From Myxococcales bacterium (GTDB lineage Bacteria; Myxococcota; Myxococcia; Myxococcales; Anaeromyxobacteraceae), in NCBI GenBank assembly GCA_021784995.1, contig JAJYHA010000238.1:1-8939 (forward strand): a stretch of DNA of 8,939 nt, read 5' to 3'. The notes beneath the pieces were generated by a model. The model searched no databases, was not told where the DNA came from, and saw nothing but the letters and a program-made list of their open reading frames with translations. Position numbers and translations under genes: made by a program. Of the stretch, positions 1 to 6,631 are shown one piece after another. Every line of letters begins with the position of its first letter. Positions within the stretch are counted from its first letter, which is position 1.

Positions 1-1428
1 TCCCCGTTCGCCCCGCCCCATCAGCTCGCGCCGCTCGTGCTCCTCGCGCTTGTGCTCCGCCTTCTGGAGCTGCTGCACGCGCTCCATGTGGTGGTGCGTG
101 AAGAAGTACTTGAGCGCGAAGGCCACCAGCCAGTCGCCGTCCGGGCGCGCCCGCAGCCGCTGCGAGAGCGGGATGAACGCCTCGAAGACGGTCGAGCTCA
201 TGGCGTCCTTCAGCTCCGCGATGTGGCGCTCCGTCCAGGCCTTCCGCGCCTCGTCGGGCGTCGGCAACCGCTTCTCCTCGAAGGGGATCGCGTAGCGGGT
301 CTGCAGCGCCTTCAGCGTCATCATCTCGGCGCCGGAGACGAGCGACAGGGCGGTGCCCTTCTTGCCGATGCGCCCGGTGCGGCCGACCCGGTGCAGGTAG
401 ACCGCCGGGTCCTCCGGCAGCGAGTAGTTGACCACGTGCGTGAGGTCGGAGATGTCGATGCCGCGGGCGGCGATGTCGGTGGCCACCATGAAGCGCAGCT
501 CCCCGCGCTTCACCTTCGCCATCACGCGCTCCCGCTCCTTCTGCGGCAGATCGCCGTTGAGGAGCTCCGCGTCGTAGCCGTTCCGGTTCAGGACCGCGGT
601 GATCAGGCCCGTGTCGCTCCTCGTGTTGCAGAAGACGATGGCCGACTCCGGCTCCTCCATCTCGATCATGTAGAGGAGGTTGCGCGGCTTCGGGTAGTCG
701 TCCACCGTGTGGAAGAAGACGTTCCGGATGTTGTCCACCCGGAACTCGTCTCCCGAGAGCAGGATCGTCTCCGGGCTCGACAGGTACTTCTGGATCAGCT
801 GCTCGATGTCCTCCGGGACCGTGGCCGAGAAGAGGAGCTGCTGGACGTCGTCGGGGAGGCGGTCGAGGATGCGCGTGACCTCCTCGAAGAAGCCCATGTT
901 GAGCATCTCGTCCGCCTCGTCCAGGCAGCACACCATGATGCCGCTCGTGTCGAGGGTGCCGCGGCGGATGTGGTCCTGGATCCGGCCGGGCGTCCCCACC
1001 ACGATCTCCGCGCCGCGCTTCAGGCGGTCGAGCTGGTCCCCCATCGACGCGCCGCCGTACACGGTCACGACCGAGAGGTCCTTGTGCTTCCCCAGCGCCG
1101 CGATCTCGTCCGCGACCTGGAGCGCCAGCTCGCGCGTGGGGCACATCACGAGCGCCGACGGCCGCCGACGGCCGGCGGGGATCCGCTCCAGGATGGGGAT
1201 GCCGAAGGCGGCGGTCTTGCCGGTGCCGGTCTTCGACCGCACGATGAGGTCGCGCCCTTCCCGGATCGGGCGGAACGCGGAGACCTGCACGGGGGTGGGC
1301 CGGGCGTAGCCGCGATCTGCGACGCCCCTGCGGATGTCGTCCGAGAGGGCGAACTCGTCGAAGGTGGCCTCGGCCACGTAGTCGGAGGCGGGCGCCGCGG
1401 CGCCGGCCGTGTCATGCGTGCTGTCCAT
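1..1428 (-). CDS. DEAD-box ATP-dependent RNA helicase (C-terminus beyond left edge)
   Basis: Superfamily 2 RNA helicase that would unwind or remodel RNA in the cytoplasm (ribosome assembly, mRNA decay or cold adaptation in relatives such as DeaD/CsdA). 476 codons are visible; the 3' end is cut off. Motifs in order: Q motif with F23 and GYARPTPVQ ending at Q48; Walker A TGTGKT at 67-72; PTREL at 97-101; TPGR; DEAD at 170-173 (LDEADEML); SAT at 201-203; ARGID at 321-325; HRVGRTGR at 346-353. Both RecA-like domains are therefore complete. After the core comes a segment of about 110 residues ending in a Lys/Glu/Arg-rich, probably helical stretch ([18 protein letters not shown]), the start of an accessory C-terminal region. 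ATG at 1428 is chosen because it sits about 20 residues before the Q-motif Phe and has GGAAAG 8 bases upstream. Divergent from rpoH. Family certain; subfamily not. Confidence 0.95.
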   Translation of the reverse strand, partial: MDSTHDTAGAAAPASDYVAEATFDEFALSDDIRRGVADRGYARPTPVQVSAFRPIREGRDLIVRSKTGTGKTAAFGIPILERIPAGRRRPSALVMCPTRELALQVADEIAALGKHKDLSVVTVYGGASMGDQLDRLKRGAEIVVGTPGRIQDHIRRGTLDTSGIMVCCLDEADEMLNMGFFEEVTRILDRLPDDVQQLLFSATVPEDIEQLIQKYLSSPETILLSGDEFRVDNIRNVFFHTVDDYPKPRNLLYMIEMEEPESAIVFCNTRSDTGLITAVLNRNGYDAELLNGDLPQKERERVMAKVKRGELRFMVATDIAARGIDISDLTHVVNYSLPEDPAVYLHRVGRTGRIGKKGTALSLVSGAEMMTLKALQTRYAIPFEEKRLPTPDEARKAWTERHIAELKDAMSSTVFEAFIPLSQRLRARPDGDWLVAFALKYFFTHHHMERVQQLQKAEHKREEHERRELMGRGERG

Positions 1429-1448
1429 GCGACTCGCTTTCCGGACCT

Positions 1449-1464
1449 CGCGCGTCGACGCGCG
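1449..1464. repeat. 16-base perfect palindrome upstream of the helicase
   Basis: CGCGCGTCGACGCGCG equals its own reverse complement. It lies 21-36 bases upstream of the helicase start codon, inside the probable leader. As DNA it could be an operator for a dimeric regulator; as RNA it would form only a short stem. CG-rich palindromes arise easily in a genome this GC-rich, so function is unproven. Confidence 0.4.
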
Positions 1465-1499
1465 GGGTCACGCTGCGGCGCATGGCGGCTCGCTCGAAC

Positions 1500-1532
1500 G
1501 CGTGGCGCCCGGTCCCGGACCGGGCGCCGCGC
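1500..1532. promoter_or_regulatory. Strong 15-bp hairpin in the helicase/rpoH intergenic region
   Basis: The arms GCGTGGCGCCCGGTC (1500-1514) and GACCGGGCGCCGCGC (1518-1532) pair along 15 positions. The only non-Watson-Crick pair in the plus-strand RNA is U1503-G1529; in the minus-strand RNA that position is an A-C mismatch, leaving an 11-bp perfect inner stem. The loop is 3 bases (CCG). No T-tract follows on either strand, so it is not a classical intrinsic terminator. It lies 72-104 bases upstream of the helicase start, inside the leader if the helicase promoter is at the AT-rich island near 1590, and just upstream of the probable rpoH promoter. It could be a leader hairpin, an mRNA stabiliser or an operator dyad; the sequence does not decide. 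Confidence 0.5.
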
Positions 1533-1566
1533 CATCCCGCGAACGCGCCATGCGCCAACTCACGCC

Positions 1567-1595
1567 TTGATTGCAAGGCCCGACGCTTATATCAA
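1567..1595 (+). promoter_or_regulatory. Putative rpoH promoter
   Basis: In an AT-rich island within very GC-rich DNA, TTGATT (1567-1572) resembles a -35 element. With 17-base spacing TATCAA (1590-1595) is a -10 candidate, and TATATC (1588-1593) is an alternative at 15 bases. Each hexamer matches the sigma-70 consensus at about four of six positions. Including the preceding C, the upstream box reads CTTGAT, near the RpoH-type CTTGAA, but the CCCCAT-type downstream box is missing. The predicted leader is roughly 55 bases. Confidence 0.4.
1586..1591 (-). promoter_or_regulatory. Putative -10 element of the helicase promoter
   Basis: On the minus strand these bases read TATAAG, five of six matches to TATAAT, overlapping the plus-strand -10 candidates. 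No good -35 is seen 17 bases upstream (TTTCGG). If used, the helicase mRNA would have a leader of about 150 bases carrying both the 15-bp hairpin and the 16-base palindrome. Confidence 0.3.
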
Positions 1596-1657
1596 CGAAA
1601 CCGGGCGGCCGAAACCTCGTTGCGTCCCGCCGGGCGCCGCCTCGCCTCCGAGACCCC

Positions 1658-2632
1658 ATGCCGACCCCCCCCGAAAAGCCAGGCCCCGGCCCCTCGCGCC
1701 CGAGGGCGCTCCCCGCGGCCGGCGGCACCGGCGGCGGCGCGCGGGGCGAGGGCCTCGTCCGGTACGACCCCCTCCGCGCCTACATGGCGGAGGTGGCGCG
1801 CCACCCCGTGCTGTCGCGCGAGGACGAGCACGCGCTCGCCCTGCGCTACCACGAGACGGGGGACGTGGACGCAGCGTACCGGCTGGTCGCGGCGAACCTT
1901 CGCCTCGTGGTGAAGATCGCCAACGAGTACCGCCGCAGCGCGTTCCACCTGCTGGACCTGATCCAGGAGGGGAACATGGGGCTCATGCAGGCCGTGAAGA
2001 AGTTCGACCCGTTCAAGGGGGTCAAGCTCTCCTCGTACGCCGCCTGGTGGATCCGCGCCTACATCATCCGCTTCATCATGGACAACTGGCGGATGGTGAA
2101 GCTCGGCACCACGCAGGCCCAGCGCAAGCTCTTCTTCAACCTGGCCAAGGAGCGGCAGAAGCTGCTCGCCCGCGGCATCGAGCCCACGCCGCGCCTCCTG
2201 GCCCGCAACCTCCGCGTGGAGGAGCGCGACGTGGAGGAGATGACGGCGCGCATGGGCAGCGAGGACCTCTCGCTCGACGCGCCGCTGCGCACCGACGGCG
2301 GCGACCCGGGCGCCGAGACGCGCCTCGACCGCTTCGCCGACGGGGAGGAGCGACCCGACGACGCGCTCGGCAACGAGGAGCTGAAGCGCCTCTTCCGCGA
2401 GAAGCTCGACGCCTTCGGCGCCTCGCTCACCGACGAGAAGGAGCGCTACATCTTCGAGCGCCGGCTGCTGCCCCCCGAGGGCACCGAGCCGCTCACGCTG
2501 CAGGACGTAGGCGACCGGTTCCGCCTCACGCGCGAGCGGGCGCGGCAGATCGAGGCCAAGCTGATCCGGCGGCTGCGGGAGCGCATCCAGGCGGAGATCC
2601 CCGACTTCGAGCTGATGACGCCCCCGGAGTGA
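1658..2632 (+). CDS. rpoH: RNA polymerase sigma-32 (heat-shock) factor RpoH
   Basis: Alternative sigma factor directing RNA polymerase to heat-shock or stress promoters. The protein has 324 residues, against about 284 in E. coli. Region 1.2/2.1 begins at Y36 (YDPLRAYMAEV, then SREDEHALALRYHETGD). Region 2.2-2.3 includes DLIQEGNMGLMQAVKKFDP starting near residue 100, and region 2.4 has SSYAAWWIRAYIIRFIMDNWR. The RpoH box, QRKLFFNL, is at 155-162 and separates this family from the housekeeping sigma. Region 4.2 forms a helix-turn-helix at about 279-306 (LTLQDVGDRFRLTRERARQIE). The first 35 residues are a Pro/Gly/Ala/Arg-rich extension not found in E. coli RpoH. ATG 1658 is chosen as the first ATG of the frame, although no Shine-Dalgarno sequence is visible; an in-frame TTG at 1571 lies inside the probable promoter. 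An 8-C run follows the start codon. Myxobacteria have several sigma-32-like paralogs with developmental roles, so the exact regulon is uncertain. Confidence 0.9.
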   Translation: MPTPPEKPGPGPSRPRALPAAGGTGGGARGEGLVRYDPLRAYMAEVARHPVLSREDEHALALRYHETGDVDAAYRLVAANLRLVVKIANEYRRSAFHLLDLIQEGNMGLMQAVKKFDPFKGVKLSSYAAWWIRAYIIRFIMDNWRMVKLGTTQAQRKLFFNLAKERQKLLARGIEPTPRLLARNLRVEERDVEEMTARMGSEDLSLDAPLRTDGGDPGAETRLDRFADGEERPDDALGNEELKRLFREKLDAFGASLTDEKERYIFERRLLPPEGTEPLTLQDVGDRFRLTRERARQIEAKLIRRLRERIQAEIPDFELMTPPE

Positions 2633-2633
2633 T

Positions 2634-2649
2634 CGGCGCGAGCGCGCCG
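2634..2649. terminator. Possible hairpin terminator between convergent genes
   Basis: CGGCGC (2634-2639) pairs with GCGCCG (2644-2649) around a GAGC loop, starting two bases after the rpoH stop. An overlapping 12-base palindrome (2644-2655) offers an alternative fold. It fills the 25-base gap between the convergent rpoH and membrane-protein stops and could serve both strands. There is no T-tract, so termination is only suggested by position. Confidence 0.35.
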
Positions 2650-2657
2650 CGGCGCCC

Positions 2658-3302
2658 TCACGTCCGGCGGTTCCCTGCCGTGCCGCGCGAGCCGCGCGCC
2701 GGCTCGGTCCGTCCCTGGATCCCGAGCTGGAGGGCGGTCCCCGCCACGGCGAGCACGGCGGCGATCCCGCCCAGCGCGATCGGCCGCTGCGCGAGCGGGG
2801 CGAGCGCCGGGACGCTCACCGCCAAAGCGGCCAGCCCCCCCGCGAGGAGGAGGGCGCCGGTGATCGCGGCGGTGAGGGCCACGACCAGCCGGCGCGCCGC
2901 CAGGAACAGACCCGCCAGGACGAGCGCGCCGCCGACCGCCGCCGCCACCGGCCGATCGACGGGCAGCCGCATCCCCAGCAGCGCGCCGCAGAGCGCGCCG
3001 AGCGCGATCGGGTAGACCACCGGCGCGAAGAGCGAGGCGAAGCCCACCGCTCCGGCGGCCGCCCACCCGACGATCTCGGCCGGCACGACCTGCAGCACCG
3101 GCAGGCCGGCCAGCGCCGCGCCGCCGGCCCATCCCACCGCCCCGCCCGCGGCGGCCGTCAGGAGCGGTCCCAGCTTCACCCCCGCCGCGAGCAGGGCCAG
3201 GCCGGCCACGATCGCCACCGCGGCCAGCGTGGGAGAGTTGCCCCCGGCCGCCGTCGCCAGCTCGAGCCCGCGGACGGCGAGCGAGGCCGCCGCGTCGACC
3301 AT
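2658..3302 (-). CDS. Small polytopic inner-membrane protein of unknown function
   Basis: A 214-residue, strongly hydrophobic protein rich in Ala, Gly, Leu and Val. Hydrophobic stretches at about 24-41, 45-66, 76-95, 96-111, 117-135, 139-165 and 172-194 suggest six or seven membrane helices, many with small-residue packing (GG, AxxxG). Only a few charges lie in the membrane region (K43, R112, R118, R137, R138). The C-terminal tail of about 18 residues is hydrophilic and Arg-rich (GRTEPARGSRGTAGNRRT), cytoplasmic by the positive-inside rule. The general pattern recalls small multi-helix families such as DUF4203/TMEM198-like proteins, but no diagnostic motif was recognised. ATG 3302 is preferred; GTG starts at 3323 and 3401 are possible, and the 3401 version would add a non-hydrophobic N-terminus over the control region. 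Convergent with rpoH and divergent from the DUF4159 gene, so apparently transcribed alone. A real gene is likely because hydrophobicity is sustained only in this frame. Confidence 0.7.
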   Translation of the reverse strand: MVDAAASLAVRGLELATAAGGNSPTLAAVAIVAGLALLAAGVKLGPLLTAAAGGAVGWAGGAALAGLPVLQVVPAEIVGWAAAGAVGFASLFAPVVYPIALGALCGALLGMRLPVDRPVAAAVGGALVLAGLFLAARRLVVALTAAITGALLLAGGLAALAVSVPALAPLAQRPIALGGIAAVLAVAGTALQLGIQGRTEPARGSRGTAGNRRT

Positions 3303-3439
3303 GCCCTGCAGGAGATCCGCCACGTGTGGGCGGAATGTACCACCCGCGCGGCCGGCGAGGATCGCCCCCCCGTAGTACTCTCCCTCCCGGAGGAATGGCA
3401 CACGGCGCCCGGTGTTTGCAGCTCGGGGACGGACCCACG
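3303..3439. other. Divergent intergenic region
   Basis: A 137-base gap between the minus-strand membrane protein and the plus-strand DUF4159 gene, which should hold promoters for both. No convincing -35/-10 pair was found: on the minus strand TACATT near 3335-3340 is a weak -10 candidate with no good partner. A run of seven C (3365-3371) and GGAGGA directly abutting an ATG at 3395 are the only other notable points. That ATG is in frame with the DUF4159 gene, but its Shine-Dalgarno is too close to be optimal. Confidence 0.4.
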
Positions 3440-4189
3440 ATGACGCGACGCTCGTTCCTCGAGCTGCTCGGCCTGGGGGCGGGCGCGCTCGCGGCCCCCG
3501 CCGCGGCGCGCGCGCTCCCCGACACCTCGCGGCTCGTGATCGGCCAGATCGAGCACGGGGGCCGCTGGAACCCGCGCCCGAGCGCCCTGCGGCGGCTGCA
3601 GTGGGAGCTCGCGCAGCGGACCAGCATCGAGACCGGCACGGACGCCGCCCCGGTGCGCCTCGGCCAGCCGGGGCTCCACCGGTTCCCGTTCCTCTACCTG
3701 ACCGGCGACGGCGCCCTGCCCCCCTTCCCGGACGCCCAGCTCTCCGCGCTGCGCCGCCACCTCCAGTACGGCGGGTTCCTGCTGGTCGACGCGGCCGACG
3801 GGTCGGACGGCAGCGGCTTCGACGCCGCGGCCCGCCGCGAGCTCGCGCGCCTCCTCCCCGCCTCCCCGCTCCTGCGCGTCTCGCGCGAGCACGTGCTCTA
3901 CAAGAGCTTCTACCTGATCGACCACCAGGGCGGCCGCGTGGCCGTGAAGCCCTGGCTCGAGGCGCAGGTGGTGGACGGCCGCCTGGCGGTGCTGTACTCG
4001 CAGAACGACCTCGGCGGCGCGTGGGCGCGCGGTCCCCTCGGCGACTGGGAGTACGCCTGCACGCCCGGCGGCGAGCCGCAGCGCGAGACGGCCTTCCGGC
4101 TGGGCGTGAACGTGGCCATGTACGCGCTCTGCACCGACTACAAGGACGACGCCGTGCACCTGCCCTTCATCCTGCGGAGGCGCAGCTAG
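3440..4189 (+). CDS. DUF4159 domain protein with Tat signal peptide
   Basis: 249 residues. The N-terminus is a twin-arginine signal: MTRRSFLELLGLG followed by an Ala-rich hydrophobic stretch and a likely cleavage site after ARA (residue 25), so the protein should be exported folded to the periplasm. The mature part matches the DUF4159 family: an opening RLVIGQIEHGGRWNPRP, a strand-like GGFLLVDAADG at 111-121 followed by a helix, EHVLYKSFY from 150 (the family's Asp/Glu-His-Pro-Leu-Tyr region), LYSQNDLGGAW, and the C-terminal signature TDYKDDAVHLPFILRRR at 232-248. No biochemical activity is established for this family. It is usually encoded beside VWA proteins, and here such a gene follows after 40 bases, a probable operon. 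ATG 3440 is chosen because it starts the signal peptide directly and has GGGGACGGA about 6 bases upstream; an in-frame ATG at 3395 would add 15 residues. Confidence 0.87.
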   Translation: MTRRSFLELLGLGAGALAAPAAARALPDTSRLVIGQIEHGGRWNPRPSALRRLQWELAQRTSIETGTDAAPVRLGQPGLHRFPFLYLTGDGALPPFPDAQLSALRRHLQYGGFLLVDAADGSDGSGFDAAARRELARLLPASPLLRVSREHVLYKSFYLIDHQGGRVAVKPWLEAQVVDGRLAVLYSQNDLGGAWARGPLGDWEYACTPGGEPQRETAFRLGVNVAMYALCTDYKDDAVHLPFILRRRS

Positions 4190-4229
4190 TGCCGGCGCGC
4201 GTGGCGGCGCAGCGCGGCGGTGACGTGAC

Positions 4230-6539
4230 GTGAGCGAGGCGGGGTTCAACGCCTGGCGGCTCGCGTCGCTCTCGCCCTGGCCGCGGTGGGTCCTAGCCCT
4301 GCTGCTGCTGGCGGGGGTCGCCGCGATCCTGCTCGCCTGGCGGGGTCTCCGCGCCGAGCCGCGCCGGGGCCGCCGCGCCGCGCTGCTCGCCCTCCGCACC
4401 GCCTCGGCGCTGCTGGCCCTCTTCGCGCTGGTGGAGCCGGCCGTCCGCCTGCTGCAGACGGCCCGCGTGAAGAACCGCCTGGCGGTGCTGGTCGACTCCT
4501 CGCGGTCGATGGGCTTCCCGGTCGAGCCGGGCGCGCCCTCGCGCGCCGCCGCGGCCAGCGCCTTCCTGCGGGCGCACCGGGGCGAGCTGGAGCGCCTGGG
4601 CGACCGGGTGTCGCTCGAGTGGCACACCTTCGACCGTGACGTGTCGCCCGCCGATCCCACCGCGCTCGCGCACGAGGTGCCCGCCCGCGGCTCCCGCACC
4701 GACCTGGTGGGGGCGCTCGCGGCGGTGGCCGCCGGCGGCGGCGCGGGGCGGCGCCTGGCGGGGGCCGTCGTGATCTCCGACGGCGCGGACAACACCGCGC
4801 TGGCCGAGGGCCTCTCGACCCAGGCGCGGGCGGAGCTGCGCTCCCTCGGCGTGCCGATCACGACCGTCGCGGTGGGCAGCGGCGCGCCGCGCGACCTGGC
4901 GGTGGAGCGGGTGGCGGTGGACGACTTCGCCTTCGTCCGCAACACGGTGACGGTGGAGGTCGGCCTCGCCGCGCGCGGCTTCGGGAGCGAGGAGGTGCCG
5001 GTCGTGCTCCGGCGCGAGGGCGCGGTGGTGGCGCGCGCCACCGTGCGGCTGGAGCCGGGCCGGGAGCGCTACACCGTCCCCCTCTCCTTCGCGCCCGACA
5101 CCACCGGGACGTTCGTCTTCACGGTGGCGGCGCCCGTCTTCCCGGGCGAGGCGGTGGCCGAGAACAACGCGCGCTCCTTCGTGCTGCGCGTCATCCGCGA
5201 CCGCGTGCGGGTGCTGCTGGTGGCGGGGCGTCCGAGCTGGGACGAGCGCTTCCTGCGCGGCCTGCTGAAGCAGGACCCCAACGTCGACCTCGTCAGCTTC
5301 TTCATCCTCCGGACCAGCGCCGACCTGCCCGGACCGCAGGAGGAGCTGTCGCTGATCCCGTTCCCCGTGGCGGAGATCTTCGGCACGCAGCTGCGCACCT
5401 TCGACGCCGTCCTCTTCGTGAACTTCGCCTACCAGCCCTACCGCTCGCTCGACATCGAGCGCTTCCTCCCCGCCCTGCGCGACTACGTCCGGAACGGCGG
5501 CGCCTTCGCCATGCTGGGGGGCGAGCAGAGCTTCGGCGAGGGCCACTACGGGCAGACCGCCCTGGCCGACGTCCTCCCGGTCGAGGCCCTCGACGGGCTC
5601 GGGATCGCCGAGCAGCCGCTGCAGCCGCGCCTCACCGCCGAGGGCCGCCGCCACCCCCTCACGAGCCTCGTGGCGGGCGACGGGGCGAACCAGGCCTCCT
5701 GGGCCGCGCTGCCGGCGCTCCCCGACCTGAACCGGACCCGCGCGCTGCCCCCCTCCTCGGGGGCACACGTGCTGCTGGAGGCGCCGGGCGCCCTGCTGAA
5801 CGGCGCCCCGGCCCCGGTGGTCGCGGTGCGCGAGGTGGGCTCGGGGAGGACGCTCGCCGTCACCACCGACTCGTCGTGGTTCTGGGGCTTCGTGGCGGCC
5901 GAGGAGGGCGGTGCGGCCCGCGCCTACCAGCGCTTCTGGAACAACGCTCTCCGGTGGCTGGTGCGCGACCCGTCGCTCACGCCCGTGCAGGTCGAGCCGG
6001 ACCGGCCGGCCGTGGAGCCGGGGGAGGCCGTCGGCCTCTCCATCTCCGTGCGGGCGTCGGACTACGGCCCCGGCGCCGGCGCGCCCGTCTCCGCCGACTT
6101 GGTCTCGGAGGAGGGTCGGGTGGTCGCGCACGCCGAGGGCGTGACCGGCCCCGACGGCACGGCGCACCTGGAGGCGCTGCCGCCCGGGCCGGGCGCCTAC
6201 AAGGTGGTCGCGGTGGCCCGGCCTCGCTGCGCGGCCGGGCCCTGCCCCGACGCGCCGGCCGAGCGCGCGACCGGGGCGGTGGCCGTTCGCTCCTCCGGCC
6301 CCGAGGACGCCGACGCCGCGCCGCGCCCGGAGCTGCTGCGGGCGGTGGCCGAGGCGACGGGCGGCGCCTTCTCCACCGCCGATCGCGGACTCCCGGAGGT
6401 GCGCCTCCGCGATCCCGACGTGGTAGAGGTGGGCCGCCGCAAGGACGTGCCGATCTGGGATCGCGCCTGGGTGCTCGCCGCGCTGGTCTGCACCCTGGGC
6501 GGCGAGTGGATCCTGCGGCGCCGCTGGGGCTACTGGTGA
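4230..6539 (+). CDS. Membrane-anchored VWA domain / glutamine-amidotransferase-like protein
   Basis: 769 residues. Two N-terminal membrane helices (about 20-37 and 50-70) are joined by an Arg-rich loop (R38-R49), which should be cytoplasmic. A von Willebrand A domain follows (about 82-220) with an intact MIDAS metal site: D89-x-S91-x-S93, T157 and D184. Then come an Ig-like beta region (about 225-322), a class I glutamine-amidotransferase-like alpha/beta domain (about 326-580: VRVLLVAGRPSWDERFL, then FDAVLFVNF, then NGGAFAMLGGEQSF), and a second Ig-like or carboxypeptidase-regulatory-like region (about 586-690). A C-terminal helix at 746-758 ends in EWILRRRWGYW, typical of this family. No cysteine lies in the amidotransferase-like domain; the only cysteines are C667, C672 and C754. 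Enzymatic activity there is unlikely and a binding role is more plausible. The start is GTG 4230, the only usable start before the first helix. Similar VWA proteins are often found with MoxR ATPases and DUF58 proteins, absent from this window. Function unknown; probably envelope-related. Confidence 0.88.
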   Translation: MSEAGFNAWRLASLSPWPRWVLALLLLAGVAAILLAWRGLRAEPRRGRRAALLALRTASALLALFALVEPAVRLLQTARVKNRLAVLVDSSRSMGFPVEPGAPSRAAAASAFLRAHRGELERLGDRVSLEWHTFDRDVSPADPTALAHEVPARGSRTDLVGALAAVAAGGGAGRRLAGAVVISDGADNTALAEGLSTQARAELRSLGVPITTVAVGSGAPRDLAVERVAVDDFAFVRNTVTVEVGLAARGFGSEEVPVVLRREGAVVARATVRLEPGRERYTVPLSFAPDTTGTFVFTVAAPVFPGEAVAENNARSFVLRVIRDRVRVLLVAGRPSWDERFLRGLLKQDPNVDLVSFFILRTSADLPGPQEELSLIPFPVAEIFGTQLRTFDAVLFVNFAYQPYRSLDIERFLPALRDYVRNGGAFAMLGGEQSFGEGHYGQTALADVLPVEALDGLGIAEQPLQPRLTAEGRRHPLTSLVAGDGANQASWAALPALPDLNRTRALPPSSGAHVLLEAPGALLNGAPAPVVAVREVGSGRTLAVTTDSSWFWGFVAAEEGGAARAYQRFWNNALRWLVRDPSLTPVQVEPDRPAVEPGEAVGLSISVRASDYGPGAGAPVSADLVSEEGRVVAHAEGVTGPDGTAHLEALPPGPGAYKVVAVARPRCAAGPCPDAPAERATGAVAVRSSGPEDADAAPRPELLRAVAEATGGAFSTADRGLPEVRLRDPDVVEVGRRKDVPIWDRAWVLAALVCTLGGEWILRRRWGYW

Positions 6540-6599
6540 TGGCGCCGCGGCCCGCTCGCCGGCTCATCCCTCCGGGACACCGACGAGAGCCCGGGCCCC

Positions 6600-6616
6600 G
6601 CTCATGGCCGATGAGC
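6600..6616. terminator. Possible hairpin terminator between convergent genes
   Basis: GCTCAT (6600-6605) and ATGAGC (6611-6616) form a perfect 6-bp stem around GGCCG. It lies in the 92-base gap between the convergent VWA and HAD genes, where both transcripts should end. There is no T-tract on either side, so Rho-dependent or other termination is equally possible. Nothing else notable was seen in 6540-6631. Confidence 0.35.
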
Positions 6617-6631
6617 TGGCCTACGCCGGGG

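Noticed and set aside
1156..1178. Tandem GCCGACGGCC repeat in the helicase gene
   Set aside because: Two adjacent 10-base copies encode Arg/Pro residues between motif I and the PTREL motif; a minor GC-rich duplication in a tolerant loop, in frame and without sign of function.
1500..1532. CIRCE heat-shock operator (HrcA site) as an explanation of the hairpin
   Set aside because: CIRCE reads TTAGCACTC-N9-GAGTGCTAA; this dyad has unrelated GC-rich arms and a 3-base loop.
37..3015. Long plus-strand open frame of 992 codons
   Set aside because: It runs antisense through the helicase, out of frame through rpoH and into the membrane gene. The translation is Arg/Ala/Pro/Gly-rich without domains; long shadow frames are normal at this GC content.
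2446..3639. Minus-strand 397-codon open frame across rpoH end and the membrane gene
   Set aside because: Out of frame with the hydrophobic protein and low-complexity; the overlapping 2658-3302 frame shows a coherent membrane pattern instead.
3176..5041. Minus-strand open frame of 621 codons opposite the DUF4159 and VWA genes
   Set aside because: Low-complexity Arg/Ala/Ser translation with no motifs, opposite two genes with clear domains.
4293..6167. Minus-strand open frame of 624 codons opposite the VWA gene
   Set aside because: Antisense shadow of the VWA coding frame: rich in Gly, Arg, His and Glu, with no recognisable fold.
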